Numbered from the stretch's first letter, positions 8,795 to 17,910 are shown. The stretch is DNA of 39,746 nt from Clostridium sp. 1001275B_160808_H3 (GCF_015550425.1 NZ_JADNAT010000027.1:1-39746), one strand, 5' to 3'. Notes: generated by a model not told the origin, from the sequence alone. Translations and numbers: made by a program.

Positions 8795-9130
8795 ATGAAA
8801 AATAATTTATTGCTCACAGATATAGAAAATAAAATAGATAATTTATTAGAGTTTAGTCCTTCAAAAGAAAATATAAAGCCTATTATTAAGATAGTAAATA
8901 GAGACAAGTTCTATGATATTTATATTTTACTTCGAGGTTTAACTAAGGAAGAAATTTTAATAAAGTATGTAAATAACTTTCTTATTTTAAATCTCTCCTT
9001 AAAAAATAAATATAATGATAAAGTAAATTTCAAAAGGTCATTTTATTTAAAAAATGTAAATATAGACAAGACTGAAAATATTGCTTGTGCTAATTTAATT
9101 TACTTTAAAATTCCAAAAACTCGAAATTAA
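8795..9130 (+). CDS. Small Hsp20/alpha-crystallin-like protein, reduced
   Basis: A 111-residue protein whose second half matches an alpha-crystallin domain. YDIYILLRGLTKEEILIKY corresponds to the usual 'YxxxxxLPGVxKEDI' strand, NFLILNLS to the next strand, and FKRSFYLKNVNIDK to the 'FxRSFxLPxxVDxxK' segment. ANLIYFKIPK stands where 'GVLxIxxPK' is usual. It differs from typical Hsp20 chaperones (about 140-150 residues): the N-terminal arm is short and there is no C-terminal IxI anchor after the domain. It may therefore not form large oligomers. AGGAGG seven bases before the ATG supports active translation. It is monocistronic, with a strong terminator directly after it. Confidence 0.7.
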   Translation: MKNNLLLTDIENKIDNLLEFSPSKENIKPIIKIVNRDKFYDIYILLRGLTKEEILIKYVNNFLILNLSLKNKYNDKVNFKRSFYLKNVNIDKTENIACANLIYFKIPKTRN

Positions 9131-9135
9131 ATTTA

Positions 9136-9169
9136 AAAACAAAGCTATGCTTATGCATAGCTTTGTTTT
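9136..9169. terminator. Bidirectional terminator between hsp20-like gene and dnaB
   Basis: AAAACAAAGCTATGC (9136-9150) pairs with GCATAGCTTTGTTTT (9155-9169) around TTAT. The dnaB stop codon overlaps its outer edge. Confidence 0.92.
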
Positions 9170-10506
9170 TATTCCTTATAAACCAGCTCTAAGTTAGCAA
9201 ATTTACTTTGTGAACCTATCCAAGCCATTTTTACAGTTCCTACTGGGCCATTTCTTTGTTTTGCTATAATACATTCACCTATGTTCTTTTCTTCTGTTTC
9301 CTTGTTATAATACTCATCCCTATATAAGAACATAACAACGTCAGCATCCTGCTCTATTGATCCTGACTCTCTTAAATCCGAAAGCATAGGTCTATGATCA
9401 GCTCTTTGTTCTGGAGCACGTGATAACTGAGATAACGCAATTATAGGACACTCCATCTCTTTTGCAAGAGCTTTGATAGATCTAGATATTTCTGAAACTT
9501 CTTGTTGTCTACTTTCACTTCCTGAACTACCACTCATTAGCTGTAAGTAATCTATAAGAATCATATCTATTCCATGCTCCATTTTTATCTTTCTACACTT
9601 AGACCTCATTTCCATTACGCTTAGTCCCGCTGTATCATCTATATAAATTTTAGCTTTTGATAGAGGACCAGTAGCTCTAGCTATTCTTTCCCAATCATCA
9701 TCATCTAAATTACCAGTTCTAAGCTTTAACATATCAACATTAGCTTCAGAGCAAAGCAATTTATAAGCTAATTGCTCCTTAGGCATTTCTAGTGAAAATA
9801 TAACTACACTCTTTCCTTCTCTTAATGCTGCATTTTCTGCTATATTTAGTGAAAATGTAGTTTTTCCCATAGATGGTCTAGCTGCAATAAGAACCATATC
9901 TCCTTTTTGAAATCCAGATGTTTTAGCATCTAAATCTCTTATTCCTGAACCAACACCTGTTATTGATCCTTTATTATTAAATAATCTTTCAATCTCTATA
10001 AATCCTCTTTCTAAAACTGTAGAAAGTGGTTCATAATCGTTTGAGCCTTGTTTTTCTGCTAAATCAAAAATCTTTTTTTGAGCTAAATCTAATACATCAT
10101 CAACTTTATCCTGTTTATTATAGCTTTCTTCTATAATAGCTGTAGATGACTTTATTAATTTTCTTAATAACGATTTATCTTCTACTATTTTTATATAGGC
10201 TTCTAAATTAGCAGTAGTAATTACTGATGAACTTATTTCTGATATATAAGTAACTCCACCAGCCTTATCTAGATTATCTGTTGATTTTAAATATTCTAAT
10301 AAGGTTACAAGGTCAACAGCCATATCTTGTGAGAACATTTCTCTAATAGCCTTAAATATAACCTTGTGCCCATCTCTATAAAAGTCTTCATCATTTAATT
10401 TTTCTAAAGACTTAGCAATAGCACTTTTATCTATTATCATGGATCCAATTACAGACTGTTCTGCTTCTAAACTTTGAGGTAAACTCCTCATTATTGGTGC
10501 TTCCAT
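9169..10506 (-). CDS. dnaB: Replicative DNA helicase DnaB (DnaC in Bacillus)
   Basis: The ring-shaped 5'-3' helicase of the replication fork. It is 445 residues long, the normal size. The N-terminal domain (about 8-150) carries the primase-interacting region, starting LPQSLEAEQSVIGSM. The RecA-like C-terminal domain has Walker A ARPSMGKT at 209-216 and Walker B LIDYLQLM at 317-324, followed by the arginine-rich DLRESGSIEQDADVVMFL segment. The ATG has AAGGAGG upstream. It lies directly after lonB in the same leftward orientation, but a strong terminator separates them (10569-10596), so it likely has its own promoter in the short gap. No intein interrupts it. Confidence 0.97.
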   Translation of the reverse strand: MEAPIMRSLPQSLEAEQSVIGSMIIDKSAIAKSLEKLNDEDFYRDGHKVIFKAIREMFSQDMAVDLVTLLEYLKSTDNLDKAGGVTYISEISSSVITTANLEAYIKIVEDKSLLRKLIKSSTAIIEESYNKQDKVDDVLDLAQKKIFDLAEKQGSNDYEPLSTVLERGFIEIERLFNNKGSITGVGSGIRDLDAKTSGFQKGDMVLIAARPSMGKTTFSLNIAENAALREGKSVVIFSLEMPKEQLAYKLLCSEANVDMLKLRTGNLDDDDWERIARATGPLSKAKIYIDDTAGLSVMEMRSKCRKIKMEHGIDMILIDYLQLMSGSSGSESRQQEVSEISRSIKALAKEMECPIIALSQLSRAPEQRADHRPMLSDLRESGSIEQDADVVMFLYRDEYYNKETEEKNIGECIIAKQRNGPVGTVKMAWIGSQSKFANLELVYKE

Positions 10507-10568
10507 ATGTAACCTCCTTCCTTTTCATAATAATATATTATATCAAATTTTCATATTATATAAAATAA

Positions 10569-10596
10569 AATTAAGCTTCCTTTTGGAAGCTTAATT
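10569..10596 (-). terminator. Terminator after lonB
   Basis: AATTAAGCTTCC (10569-10580) and GGAAGCTTAATT (10585-10596) form a perfect 12-bp stem with a four-base loop. On the minus strand TTTTATTTTATAT follows, placed just past the lonB stop. Confidence 0.88.
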
Positions 10597-10602
10597 AATA
10601 AT

Positions 10603-12495
10603 TTATTTTTCAAAGACTATTTCCATTAATTCTTCTATATGACTTATGGCTTTAACTTCTATATCCTTTAAATCTAATGGTATTTCCTTTTCGTTAGCTT
10701 TAGGAATAACAACAAGCTTTATTCCTTTTCTTCTAGCACCATATATTTTCTCAAATATTCCACCAACAGGCTTAATATTTCCTCTTAATGATATTTCACC
10801 TGTTATAGCGATATCTTGTCTTATAGGCTTTTCTAATAAAGCACTTATTATTGAAATAGTAATTGCTGCTCCTGCTGATGGTCCGTCAATTTTTCCTCCA
10901 CCAACTACATTTACATGTATATCATAATCCTTTATATCTTTGTCAGTAATTCTTCTTATTACTGATGCAGCATTAAATACAGAATCCTTTGCCATTGAAC
11001 CGGCTGTATCATTAAATTTTACAGTTCCCATTCCTGGCTTTTTAGATTCAAACACTACTGTTTCTATTTCTAATGTTGAACCTAAAAATCCGCTTACTCC
11101 TAATCCATATGTATGGCCTATTTCAGATTTATCTATATCCTCGAATATTTCATAAGGTACATATCTACCTATAGAAATAACCTCTTCTACATCCTTAAGT
11201 GTAATTATATTGTCTGCTTTATCCTTTGAGTGATATAATGAATAGCCATAAGCATCTGCTAATATATTAACAGCCTTTCTACCTTCTATTGTATATCTAC
11301 TTATAAGGTCAGCAATTCCATCTTCTAATTGAACATCTAACTTTTTAGCTGCATTGTCTATTATTCCCTTAATATCACTAGATGATAATGGTTCAAAATA
11401 AACCTCTGTACATCTAGATCTTAATGCTGGATTTATTTTTCCTGGCTCTCTTGTAGTTGCACCAATTAAAACAAAGTCTGCTGGTGCACCCTTTTCAAAA
11501 AGATATTTTATATATTCAGGTGTATTTTCATCATCTGGATCATAATAAGATGATGAGTACTCAACTCTTTTATCTTCTAATACTTTTAATAACTTATTTT
11601 GAAGGATTTCATCTAATTCACCAATTTCATCTATAAATAGAACTCCTCCATGAGCTTCAGTTACTAATCCAGTCTTAGGTTCTGGGACACCTATCTCAGC
11701 TAAATCCTTCTTACTACCTTGATAAATAGGGTCATGAACTGATCCTAATAATGGATTTGTTATTTCTCTTGGATCCCATCTTAATGTAGTTCCATCAACT
11801 TCAACAAATTTAGAATCATCATCAAATGGAGTAGACTTTAGTTTTTTAGCTTCTTCTAAAGCTAATCTTGCTGCTGAAGTTTTACCAACCCCAGGTGGTC
11901 CATATAAAATTATATGCTGAGGATATGGAGATGCCATTTTAGATATAAGTGACTTTATTGCTCTCTCCTGACCTACTACTTCATCAAAATTTTCAGGTCT
12001 TAAAAGACTCATTACGTTTTTATTAATCTTTTTTGAATCTAACTCTTCTAATCTTTCTAGCTTTTTAGTAGTCTTTGCACTTTCAGGCCCTTTTTGCTTT
12101 TTTATTATAGATAATTTAAGTTCATCAATAAACTTATCTTGTCTTTCTTGAAGTGCTTTTTCAACTTGTGTTTCCACCTTATTTTGGACATACTTTCTAG
12201 CTATATTTTCTGATATATAATAAATTGTATCTTCTAATACACCTCTTAATTCCTCTTCACCTGGTACAGATTTTATACCTTTTCCATCAGAGGCAATTAC
12301 ATTTAATGCATATACTCTTTCACATATATTAGTAGAGTTTGCATACTTTTGAAGCTTAAACCTTACAATTCTTGCTCTTACTGCACCCTCATCTAATACA
12401 TTATTTAATATTTGATTTATAACATTGACTTGTGCATCTAAAGATAATTCACTATCTAATATACTTTCTATATTTGTTTCGTCATAAGTCTTCAA
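10603..12495 (-). CDS. lonB: ATP-dependent protease LonB-type
   Basis: A 630-residue Lon-family protease in which the large N-terminal substrate domain of classical Lon is replaced by a shorter helical region (1-160, probably coiled at 100-155). The AAA+ module has Walker A GPPGVGKT at 199-206 and Walker B LFIDEIGEL at 286-294. The C-terminal peptidase has the catalytic Ser-Lys pair S540 (DGPSAGAA) and K583 (GGIFEKIYG). No membrane segment is seen, which favours the soluble Bacillus-type LonB (forespore-expressed in B. subtilis) over the archaeal form. Translation starts at TTG: GGAGG lies seven bases upstream. It follows rplI by 12 bases, so it is likely co-transcribed with gdpP and rplI. 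Confidence 0.93.
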   Translation of the reverse strand: MKTYDETNIESILDSELSLDAQVNVINQILNNVLDEGAVRARIVRFKLQKYANSTNICERVYALNVIASDGKGIKSVPGEEELRGVLEDTIYYISENIARKYVQNKVETQVEKALQERQDKFIDELKLSIIKKQKGPESAKTTKKLERLEELDSKKINKNVMSLLRPENFDEVVGQERAIKSLISKMASPYPQHIILYGPPGVGKTSAARLALEEAKKLKSTPFDDDSKFVEVDGTTLRWDPREITNPLLGSVHDPIYQGSKKDLAEIGVPEPKTGLVTEAHGGVLFIDEIGELDEILQNKLLKVLEDKRVEYSSSYYDPDDENTPEYIKYLFEKGAPADFVLIGATTREPGKINPALRSRCTEVYFEPLSSSDIKGIIDNAAKKLDVQLEDGIADLISRYTIEGRKAVNILADAYGYSLYHSKDKADNIITLKDVEEVISIGRYVPYEIFEDIDKSEIGHTYGLGVSGFLGSTLEIETVVFESKKPGMGTVKFNDTAGSMAKDSVFNAASVIRRITDKDIKDYDIHVNVVGGGKIDGPSAGAAITISIISALLEKPIRQDIAITGEISLRGNIKPVGGIFEKIYGARRKGIKLVVIPKANEKEIPLDLKDIEVKAISHIEELMEIVFEK

Positions 12496-12507
12496 ACTTA
12501 GTCCTCC

Positions 12508-12954
12508 TTATGATTGCGGCGTGATTATTACTTTCATCTTAGTTGAAACTTCTGGATATAGCTTTATTTCTATATCGTAACTACCAGCAACCTTTATTGT
12601 ATCCATAACTATTTTTTTCTTATCTACTGATAATTTAAATTGCTTATTTATTAATTCAGCTACATCTTTACTTGTTATAGCTCCAAATAATCTTCCACCG
12701 TTTCCACTCTTAGCTTCAATTTTTATTTCCTTGCCTTTTAATTCAGAAGCTAATTTTTGTGCGGCTTCAATTTCTGCTAATTTTTTCTTTCTTTCATTTT
12801 CCTTTTTAGCATTTAAGATATGCATATTATTGTTATTTGCCTCTTCTGCTAACTTTCTTGGAAATAAAAAGTTTCTTGCATATCCATCTGATATATCAAC
12901 GATATCTCCTTTTTTCCCTACTTTTTTAACATCTTGTAATAAAATTACTTTCAT
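12508..12954 (-). CDS. rplI: 50S ribosomal protein L9
   Basis: Ribosomal protein bL9, which binds 23S rRNA near the L1 stalk. The sequence opens [19 protein letters not shown] and has the usual two-domain layout joined by a long charged helix ([20 protein letters not shown], about 40-75). From the ATG at 12954 it is 148 residues, the standard length. An upstream in-frame GTG is discounted because AAGGTGG fits the ATG and the GTG lies inside gdpP. Only one base separates this ATG from the gdpP stop codon, so the two are probably translationally coupled. Confidence 0.97.
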   Translation of the reverse strand: MKVILLQDVKKVGKKGDIVDISDGYARNFLFPRKLAEEANNNNMHILNAKKENERKKKLAEIEAAQKLASELKGKEIKIEAKSGNGGRLFGAITSKDVAELINKQFKLSVDKKKIVMDTIKVAGSYDIEIKLYPEVSTKMKVIITPQS

Positions 12955-12955
12955 G

Positions 12956-14923
12956 TTATTCACCCACCTTTAAATGTTTTTCTATTGATCGTTTTAGTAT
13001 TTTTATAGCACTTTCTATTGATGTATTATTTAATTGAGCTCCAGCCATATTCATATGGCCACCACCACCTATTGCTTCAAGTATTACTTGAACATTTATT
13101 TCCCCTATTGATCTACCACTAATGGTTATATCTCCGTTTATTTCTGCTAATACAAAGCATACATTTATCCCAGATATATTTAATAGTTCATCAGCAGCTC
13201 TAGCTGCCATAAATCCTTTTTTTAATCTTTTAGGAGCAACTGCAATAGCTAAACCATTTTTAACTTCTGCAGATCTTATTGTATCTGCAATAACCAAATA
13301 ATCTTCAAGATCATCCATAAACATCTTTTTAACTTCAATTGTATCTGCTCCAAGCCCTCTTAAAAATGATGCGGCATCAAAGGTTCTAACACCTGCTTTA
13401 AAAGAAAAGCCTTTTGTATCCATAAATATTCCTGCAAGTAAACCTTCCGCTTCTAATCTAGTTAAATTAGGCTTCTGAACCATATATTGAATAACTTCTG
13501 TAACCATTTCAGATGTAGATGAAGCATATACTTCTATATAGTTTAAAATTGCGCCCTCAACTATATCGGGGCTTCTTCTATGGTGATCTATAATTATTTT
13601 TCTTTGTGCCTTTTCAACAATACTTGTATCTAATATATACCCCTTATTATGAACATCTACTATAATTAACAAAGTTTTTTCATTAATTTGTTCATAAGCT
13701 TCTTCTGTAGAAATAAATAAATTATCATATTTAGAATCATTTTTTAGTTTAGATAAAAAATAATCAATAGCTGTAGTTTCAGCTCCTAATATGATGTTAC
13801 ACGGCTTTCCTAATTGTTTTACTACGGATGATATCCCTACAGATGATCCAAAACAATCCATATCAGGATTTTTATGACCTATAATAAAAACATTACTACT
13901 CTCATATATTAATTCCTTTAATGCATGAGAAATAACTCTTGCTCTTACTCTAGTTCTCTTTTCTATTTCTCTAGTATTTCCACCAAAGAACTTTATTTTC
14001 TCATTATTCTTCAGAACTACTTGGTCCCCGCCTCTACCTAATGCTAATTCTTTTGCCGTAACAGCAAATGTATTATTTTCTAGAGGACAAGTTCCACCTC
14101 TTCCGATACCAATACTTAAAGTAACTTCAAATTTATTACCTCGATCTATTTTTGATATATCTTCTAATATAGAAAATTTATTATTTACCTCTTCATCTAT
14201 ATACTTATCTTGTACTGAAAGAACATATTTATTAGAGTCATATTTTGTTATCATTGCCTTAAGTTTTTGGGCATATAAATTTATTGTTTTTTCAATTTCA
14301 GCAACTAACATTGGTCTATCACTATCTAATGTAGTTTCTAAAGCTTCTGTTAGATTATCTACTTCTATAAGCATTATACTCTCTTTAGTATTATCTATAT
14401 TTTTCAAATTACTTATATCATTAAAATAAACTATATATAAATCTTCATCTAAATCATATTTTTCTATTTTAGTTGCATATACCTTATATAAAGAATCCAA
14501 TATCTTTATTTTTTGATGCAAATCTCTATCACAGGTTAATAGTCTAGATAAATTTAATCCCCTAGCAATACTAACTACATTTAATCCTATAGGATCTTCA
14601 TCTGGAACAAATTTTTGGAACTCCTTATTACTCCAAAAAATTTCTCCAGATTCTTTTATTAAAGCTAATGGAAATATTAAATTTAATATGTTACTATTTA
14701 TATCTTTATTTATATTTTCCTTAATTCTTTCTATATTATCATCATATTTACCTTTTATCATATATTCGCTTAAACTAAATATAATAAATAAAATTAACAA
14801 TATAGATCCTAAAAGAGTACTTTTTATATAATAAAATCCCACACATGCTCCTACAAAAATAAGTGGCGTAATTATAGGCCTAATACTTTTAAGCCTTTTT
14901 TTTATTAAATCATTCCATATCAT
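12956..14923 (-). CDS. gdpP: Cyclic-di-AMP phosphodiesterase GdpP
   Basis: A membrane-anchored DHH-DHHA1 enzyme that hydrolyses the second messenger cyclic di-AMP. The 655 residues are laid out as in Bacillus GdpP/YybT: two membrane helices (about 17-33 and 35-52), a PAS-like segment (80-170), a degenerate GGDEF domain (about 180-310, with [10 protein letters not shown] in place of GGDEF), then the DHH domain with [12 protein letters not shown] (349-360), VDVH (422-425) and [11 protein letters not shown] (444-454). The DHHA1 domain ends in [26 protein letters not shown]. All expected metal-binding residues appear intact. It starts 4 bases after the MazG-like stop and ends 1 base before rplI. 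Confidence 0.96.
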   Translation of the reverse strand: MIWNDLIKKRLKSIRPIITPLIFVGACVGFYYIKSTLLGSILLILFIIFSLSEYMIKGKYDDNIERIKENINKDINSNILNLIFPLALIKESGEIFWSNKEFQKFVPDEDPIGLNVVSIARGLNLSRLLTCDRDLHQKIKILDSLYKVYATKIEKYDLDEDLYIVYFNDISNLKNIDNTKESIMLIEVDNLTEALETTLDSDRPMLVAEIEKTINLYAQKLKAMITKYDSNKYVLSVQDKYIDEEVNNKFSILEDISKIDRGNKFEVTLSIGIGRGGTCPLENNTFAVTAKELALGRGGDQVVLKNNEKIKFFGGNTREIEKRTRVRARVISHALKELIYESSNVFIIGHKNPDMDCFGSSVGISSVVKQLGKPCNIILGAETTAIDYFLSKLKNDSKYDNLFISTEEAYEQINEKTLLIIVDVHNKGYILDTSIVEKAQRKIIIDHHRRSPDIVEGAILNYIEVYASSTSEMVTEVIQYMVQKPNLTRLEAEGLLAGIFMDTKGFSFKAGVRTFDAASFLRGLGADTIEVKKMFMDDLEDYLVIADTIRSAEVKNGLAIAVAPKRLKKGFMAARAADELLNISGINVCFVLAEINGDITISGRSIGEINVQVILEAIGGGGHMNMAGAQLNNTSIESAIKILKRSIEKHLKVGE

Positions 14924-14927
14924 AAGA

Positions 14928-15245
14928 TTAATGGTGCTCCTTTAAATGTAATTGAAGTTTGCTTAAACTTCTTCCATCCTTTTCATACTCATGTCCTTCT
15001 GCTATACCAACTTGCAATTTCTTTTTCATGTCATCATCTACATCTTGACATGAATATCCTAATTTTTGAGCCAATACATATAATACGAGTATAGCACCTG
15101 ATATACAATTTAAAATTGCATCTTGAGCTACATTACTTCCTTTAGTAAGTAAATGATAGAATTCACCTATTATACATAATAAATTTGCCTTTAATTTTTC
15201 TATCATTTTTATATTAGCCATTATATTTAAATCATCTCTCTTCAC
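14928..15245 (-). CDS. MazG-like family protein
   Basis: A 105-residue, mostly helical protein of the MazG-like family (often found beside gdpP in clostridia). Recognisable parts are LNIMANIKMIEKLKANLLCI, the central EFYHLL and a hydrophobic helix around AILNCISGAILVLYVLAQKLGY. The EEExD catalytic arrangement of true MazG pyrophosphatases is not evident, so activity is uncertain. The GTG at 15245 is taken as start because AGGGGTGAG stands at a good distance. A GTG three codons earlier has no clear ribosome-binding site. The stop is 4 bases before gdpP, which suggests one operon. Confidence 0.8.
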   Translation of the reverse strand: MKRDDLNIMANIKMIEKLKANLLCIIGEFYHLLTKGSNVAQDAILNCISGAILVLYVLAQKLGYSCQDVDDDMKKKLQVGIAEGHEYEKDGRSLSKLQLHLKEHH

Positions 15246-15367
15246 CCTGCTCACCCCTATACTAATACCCTTGTATATATATTTTAATTATAATTTACTT
15301 TTATTGCAACAAATTATGAAGTCTTTTACAATATTTGTAAAATATTAATTGTATTAATATAATAAAA

Positions 15368-15389
15368 AACCCCTGATATGTCAGGGGTT
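15368..15389 (-). terminator. Terminator of the rpsF-ssb-rpsR operon
   Basis: AACCCCTGA (15368-15376) pairs with TCAGGGGTT (15381-15389) around TATG. On the minus strand TTTTTTATT follows, just past the rpsR stop. Confidence 0.93.
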
Positions 15390-15396
15390 GATTATA

Positions 15397-15639
15397 CTAC
15401 TCAGTTGTGAATGGTAATAATGCTATGTTTCTTGATCTCTTTATAGCAGTTGTTAATTCTCTTTGGTGCTTAGCGCAAGTTCCAGAAATTCTTCTTGGTA
15501 ATATCTTACCTCTTTCTGTTACGAACTTTCTTAGCTTAGTAATATCTTTATAATCTATTGCTTCAGCCTTTTCTACACAAAAAGCACATACTTTTCTCTT
15601 AGATCTTCTCATTTTTCCAGATCTCTTCATGTCTTTCAT
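15397..15639 (-). CDS. rpsR: 30S ribosomal protein S18
   Basis: Ribosomal protein bS18, partner of S6 on the 30S platform. It has 80 residues, a basic N-terminus ([12 protein letters not shown]), a CAFC pair and [10 protein letters not shown] further on, consistent with the zinc-binding form. The family core [21 protein letters not shown] is intact. The ATG has AGGAGGG upstream. It is the last gene of the rpsF-ssb-rpsR operon. Confidence 0.98.
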   Translation of the reverse strand: MKDMKRSGKMRRSKRKVCAFCVEKAEAIDYKDITKLRKFVTERGKILPRRISGTCAKHQRELTTAIKRSRNIALLPFTTE

Positions 15640-15666
15640 GCTAATTCCCTCCTTTTTATTAGACTA

Positions 15667-16128
15667 TTAGAAAGGCATATCTCCATCATCTACAGGAGTC
15701 ATGTCTTCCTCAAAATTCATTCCACCAAAATTATTTGATGAATTTGAATAATCAGAACCCATATTAGAAGAACCATATCCATTGTTATATGAACCTTGGT
15801 CTCTTCCAGCACCACCATTGTTACCTGATCCGATAAACTCAAATGAATCTACAACTATATCAGTTGTATATCTCTTAGTTCCATCTTTAGCATCATAACT
15901 TCCAGTTCTGATACTTCCAGTAACAGCTAGTTGTCTGCCCTTTGTAAGATATTGTGCTATTGTTTCACCAGTTTTACCAAAAGCTATACAATTGATAAAA
16001 TCAGTTTCATCTTTTTTAAAAGGTCTTGTTACTGCTAAAGAAAATCTTGTTACTGCAGTACCACTTCCAGCTGCAAAATTAAGCTCTGGATCTTTTGTTA
16101 GCCTTCCAATAAGTATTACCTTATTCAT
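15667..16128 (-). CDS. ssb: Single-stranded DNA-binding protein
   Basis: SSB coats single-stranded DNA during replication and repair. The 153-residue protein has an N-terminal OB fold (1-108, starting MNKVILIGRLTKDPEL, with the family motifs FSLAVTRPF and FINCIAFGKTGE). A Gly/Asn/Ser-rich linker follows (about 113-138), then the acidic tip DDGDMPF, the conserved docking site for partner proteins. The ATG has GAGGTGAT upstream. It sits between rpsF and rpsR, the classical bacterial arrangement. Confidence 0.98.
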   Translation of the reverse strand: MNKVILIGRLTKDPELNFAAGSGTAVTRFSLAVTRPFKKDETDFINCIAFGKTGETIAQYLTKGRQLAVTGSIRTGSYDAKDGTKRYTTDIVVDSFEFIGSGNNGGAGRDQGSYNNGYGSSNMGSDYSNSSNNFGGMNFEEDMTPVDDGDMPF

Positions 16129-16142
16129 GACAATATCACCTC

Positions 16143-16430
16143 TTACGCTTCTTGTTTAACTATGATGTGTCTTAAAACTCCATCAGTAATTCTGAATATT
16201 CTGTCTAACTCTTTAGGTAGCTCTGAATCAGCATTAAAGTTGATTAATGTATAGAAACCTTCGTTAACTTTTGCGATTTCGTAAGCAAGCTTTCTTCTAC
16301 CCCAAACGTCAACATTTTCTATAGTTCCTCCACCGTTTTCTATTACACCCTTAAACTTTTCGATGTTAGCTTTACAAGCTTCTTCATCTAATGATGGGTG
16401 TAGTATGAATATAGTTTCGTACTTTCTCAT
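16143..16430 (-). CDS. rpsF: 30S ribosomal protein S6
   Basis: Ribosomal protein bS6, first gene of the rpsF-ssb-rpsR operon. Typical features are MRKYETIFILHPSLDEE at the start, a GGTIENVDVWGRRKLAYEI core and GVLRHIIVKQEA at the end. Three potential starts lie close together (a GTG and two ATGs). The second ATG (16430) is preferred because it is 8 bases from GGAGG and gives 95 residues beginning like other S6 proteins. The leader carries an RNA element of the S6:S18 type and a good promoter. Confidence 0.97.
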   Translation of the reverse strand: MRKYETIFILHPSLDEEACKANIEKFKGVIENGGGTIENVDVWGRRKLAYEIAKVNEGFYTLINFNADSELPKELDRIFRITDGVLRHIIVKQEA

Positions 16431-16444
16431 CATTTTCACCTCCT

Positions 16445-16480
16445 CCCCTCGGACATTGGCTGTGCTTTACACAGCAGGGA
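16445..16480 (-). promoter_or_regulatory. S6:S18-type leader RNA of the rpsF operon
   Basis: On the minus strand CCCTGCTGTG (16479-16470) and GCACAGCC (16465-16458) form a hairpin with a TAAA loop. The outer CCCT pairs with AGGGG (16449-16445), leaving a 3'-side bulge that contains CCG (16452-16450). A helix with an exposed CCG bulge just before the rpsF ribosome-binding site is the known binding motif by which the S6:S18 complex represses its own operon. The fold is my reading by eye. Confidence 0.75.
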
Positions 16481-16492
16481 TTACAATTAAAT

Positions 16493-16521
16493 ATTGTAGC
16501 ATTATTCATTTTCTTTTGCAA
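16493..16521 (-). promoter_or_regulatory. Promoter of the rpsF operon
   Basis: Minus-strand TTGCAA (16521-16516) is followed after 17 bases by TACAAT (16498-16493). Transcription would start just before the S6:S18 leader hairpin. Confidence 0.75.
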
Positions 16522-16537
16522 GTTTTAAATTTAATTA

Positions 16538-16723
16538 CTATAAATTAACGATTTTCTTGGCATCTTTTTGAAATTTGCTTCTTGGTAGCATTATAATTCT
16601 TCCACAACCTGTACATTTAATTTTTATATCTGCTCCAAGTCTTATAACTTCAAATTCTTTACTTCCACATGGATGCTGCTTTTTCATTTCTACTATATCA
16701 CCTAAATCAAAAGTCTCTATCAT
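16538..16723 (-). CDS. DUF951 domain protein
   Basis: A 61-residue protein of the DUF951 family, common in Firmicutes next to mscS and rpsF. It opens with FDLGDIVEMKKQHPCGS. The family motif is IKCTGCGR, giving three cysteines (HPCG, CTGC), so a zinc site is plausible. The ATG at 16723 has GGAGG seven bases upstream; an earlier ATG six codons before would start inside that ribosome-binding site. It follows mscS by 23 bases in the same direction. Function is unknown. Confidence 0.88.
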   Translation of the reverse strand: MIETFDLGDIVEMKKQHPCGSKEFEVIRLGADIKIKCTGCGRIIMLPRSKFQKDAKKIVNL

Positions 16724-16746
16724 AATTAAACCTCCAACCATTTAAA

Positions 16747-17652
16747 TTAAACAAATTTATTATTTACTATTTGAGTCTTTGGATACGGTATTTCTACTCC
16801 TGCCTCATCTAATGTCTTCTTTATTTCTTTTCTTAATTCTCTTTCCATCTTCCATTGAGATAGAGGCTTAGATTTCCCAACTACTCTTATCGTAACACCT
16901 GATGCATTTAATGATATAACACCTGATACCTCAATATCTTCCTTAACTTCATCTTTATTTTTCTCTTTAAATTTTTTACATGTATTTTCAATTAACTTAA
17001 TTGCATTATCTACATCTTCTTCATATGCAATTTCTACATCGACCATAAACCTCATATTTGCTCTTGAATGATTAGTTACTTCTAATACAGCTCCATTTGG
17101 TAAAACATGTACATCTCCGCTGAAATCCTTCAATACCGTGGATCTTATTCCAATATTTTCCACTATACCACTATACTTACCTATGGTTACATAATCTCCT
17201 ACTCCATATTGATCTTCAAAAAGTATGAAAAAACCATTTATTAAATCTTTGACTAAGCTTTGAGCTCCAATACCGACTACAAAACCAACAGCACTTAAAA
17301 CAGCTGCTGATACCTTAAATGTACTTCCTATTATTATAGCAGCTCCTGATATATATACTGCATATTTTAATGAACTTTTAAGTATAGCTCCTACAGTGAT
17401 TGCTTTTTGCCTATTCATAGAAAAACTTAATTTACTTTTAATTTGATTTTTTACAAACTTATCAATTAACTTATCTCCTATTTTTATAGCAAGATACATA
17501 GCAACTATAAGTAATATAAACCTTATTCCCTTATTCAATACAAACTCAAATGTGCTTACCGCATTTGTCCACGCAACTTCCCAATCAACATTAAAAACAA
17601 TTTTCCCATTCTCATCTATACCAGTACTGATCAATGTCATGAAATTTTGCAT
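16747..17652 (-). CDS. Small-conductance mechanosensitive channel, MscS family
   Basis: A homologue of MscS/YkuT that releases solutes on osmotic downshock. It has 301 residues, with membrane helices near 41-58 and 96-112 and the pore-lining segment 116-140 (AAVLSAVGFVVGIGAQSLVKD). The cytoplasmic beta domain begins with EDQYGVGDYVTIGKYSGIVENIGIRST. The ATG has GAGGTGAG upstream. It likely forms an operon with DUF3343 upstream (18-base gap) and DUF951 downstream. Confidence 0.95.
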   Translation of the reverse strand: MQNFMTLISTGIDENGKIVFNVDWEVAWTNAVSTFEFVLNKGIRFILLIVAMYLAIKIGDKLIDKFVKNQIKSKLSFSMNRQKAITVGAILKSSLKYAVYISGAAIIIGSTFKVSAAVLSAVGFVVGIGAQSLVKDLINGFFILFEDQYGVGDYVTIGKYSGIVENIGIRSTVLKDFSGDVHVLPNGAVLEVTNHSRANMRFMVDVEIAYEEDVDNAIKLIENTCKKFKEKNKDEVKEDIEVSGVISLNASGVTIRVVGKSKPLSQWKMERELRKEIKKTLDEAGVEIPYPKTQIVNNKFV

Positions 17653-17670
17653 AACTCACCTCTAATACTA

Positions 17671-17910
17671 TTAAATTATTTCCTTAAACTCATTTTGATC
17701 TTTCTCATATATATGTTTATATCTTATAATATCCCTTGATATAATTTCATCTATGTATTTTTTTTCTTCTAGTCTAATGCAAATTCCACAGCTTTGTGTA
17801 ATTGCTGTAGGAGTCGGCATCATCTTAAAAATCATATTTTCTTCCTTTAAAACTTTTTCTCCATTCATAGCATCAAGTGTATTTTTAAAAACTATAATAT
17901 AGTACTTCAT
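17671..17910 (-). CDS. DUF3343 domain protein (putative Se/S carrier-like)
   Basis: A 79-residue protein of the DUF3343 family. It shows the typical opening YYIIVFKNTLDAMNGEKVL and the motif MPTPTAITQSCGICIR, whose cysteine pair is the likely functional site. The family is proposed to carry selenium or sulfur because it often lies beside selenium genes. Here a cysteine-desulfurase-like gene is divergently placed 298 bases away, which fits but does not prove this. The ATG at 17910 has GGGAGG upstream. The gene-free stretch 17911-18208 holds AT-rich DNA and the promoter of that gene; I see nothing else in it. Confidence 0.82.
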   Translation of the reverse strand: MKYYIIVFKNTLDAMNGEKVLKEENMIFKMMPTPTAITQSCGICIRLEEKKYIDEIISRDIIRYKHIYEKDQNEFKEII

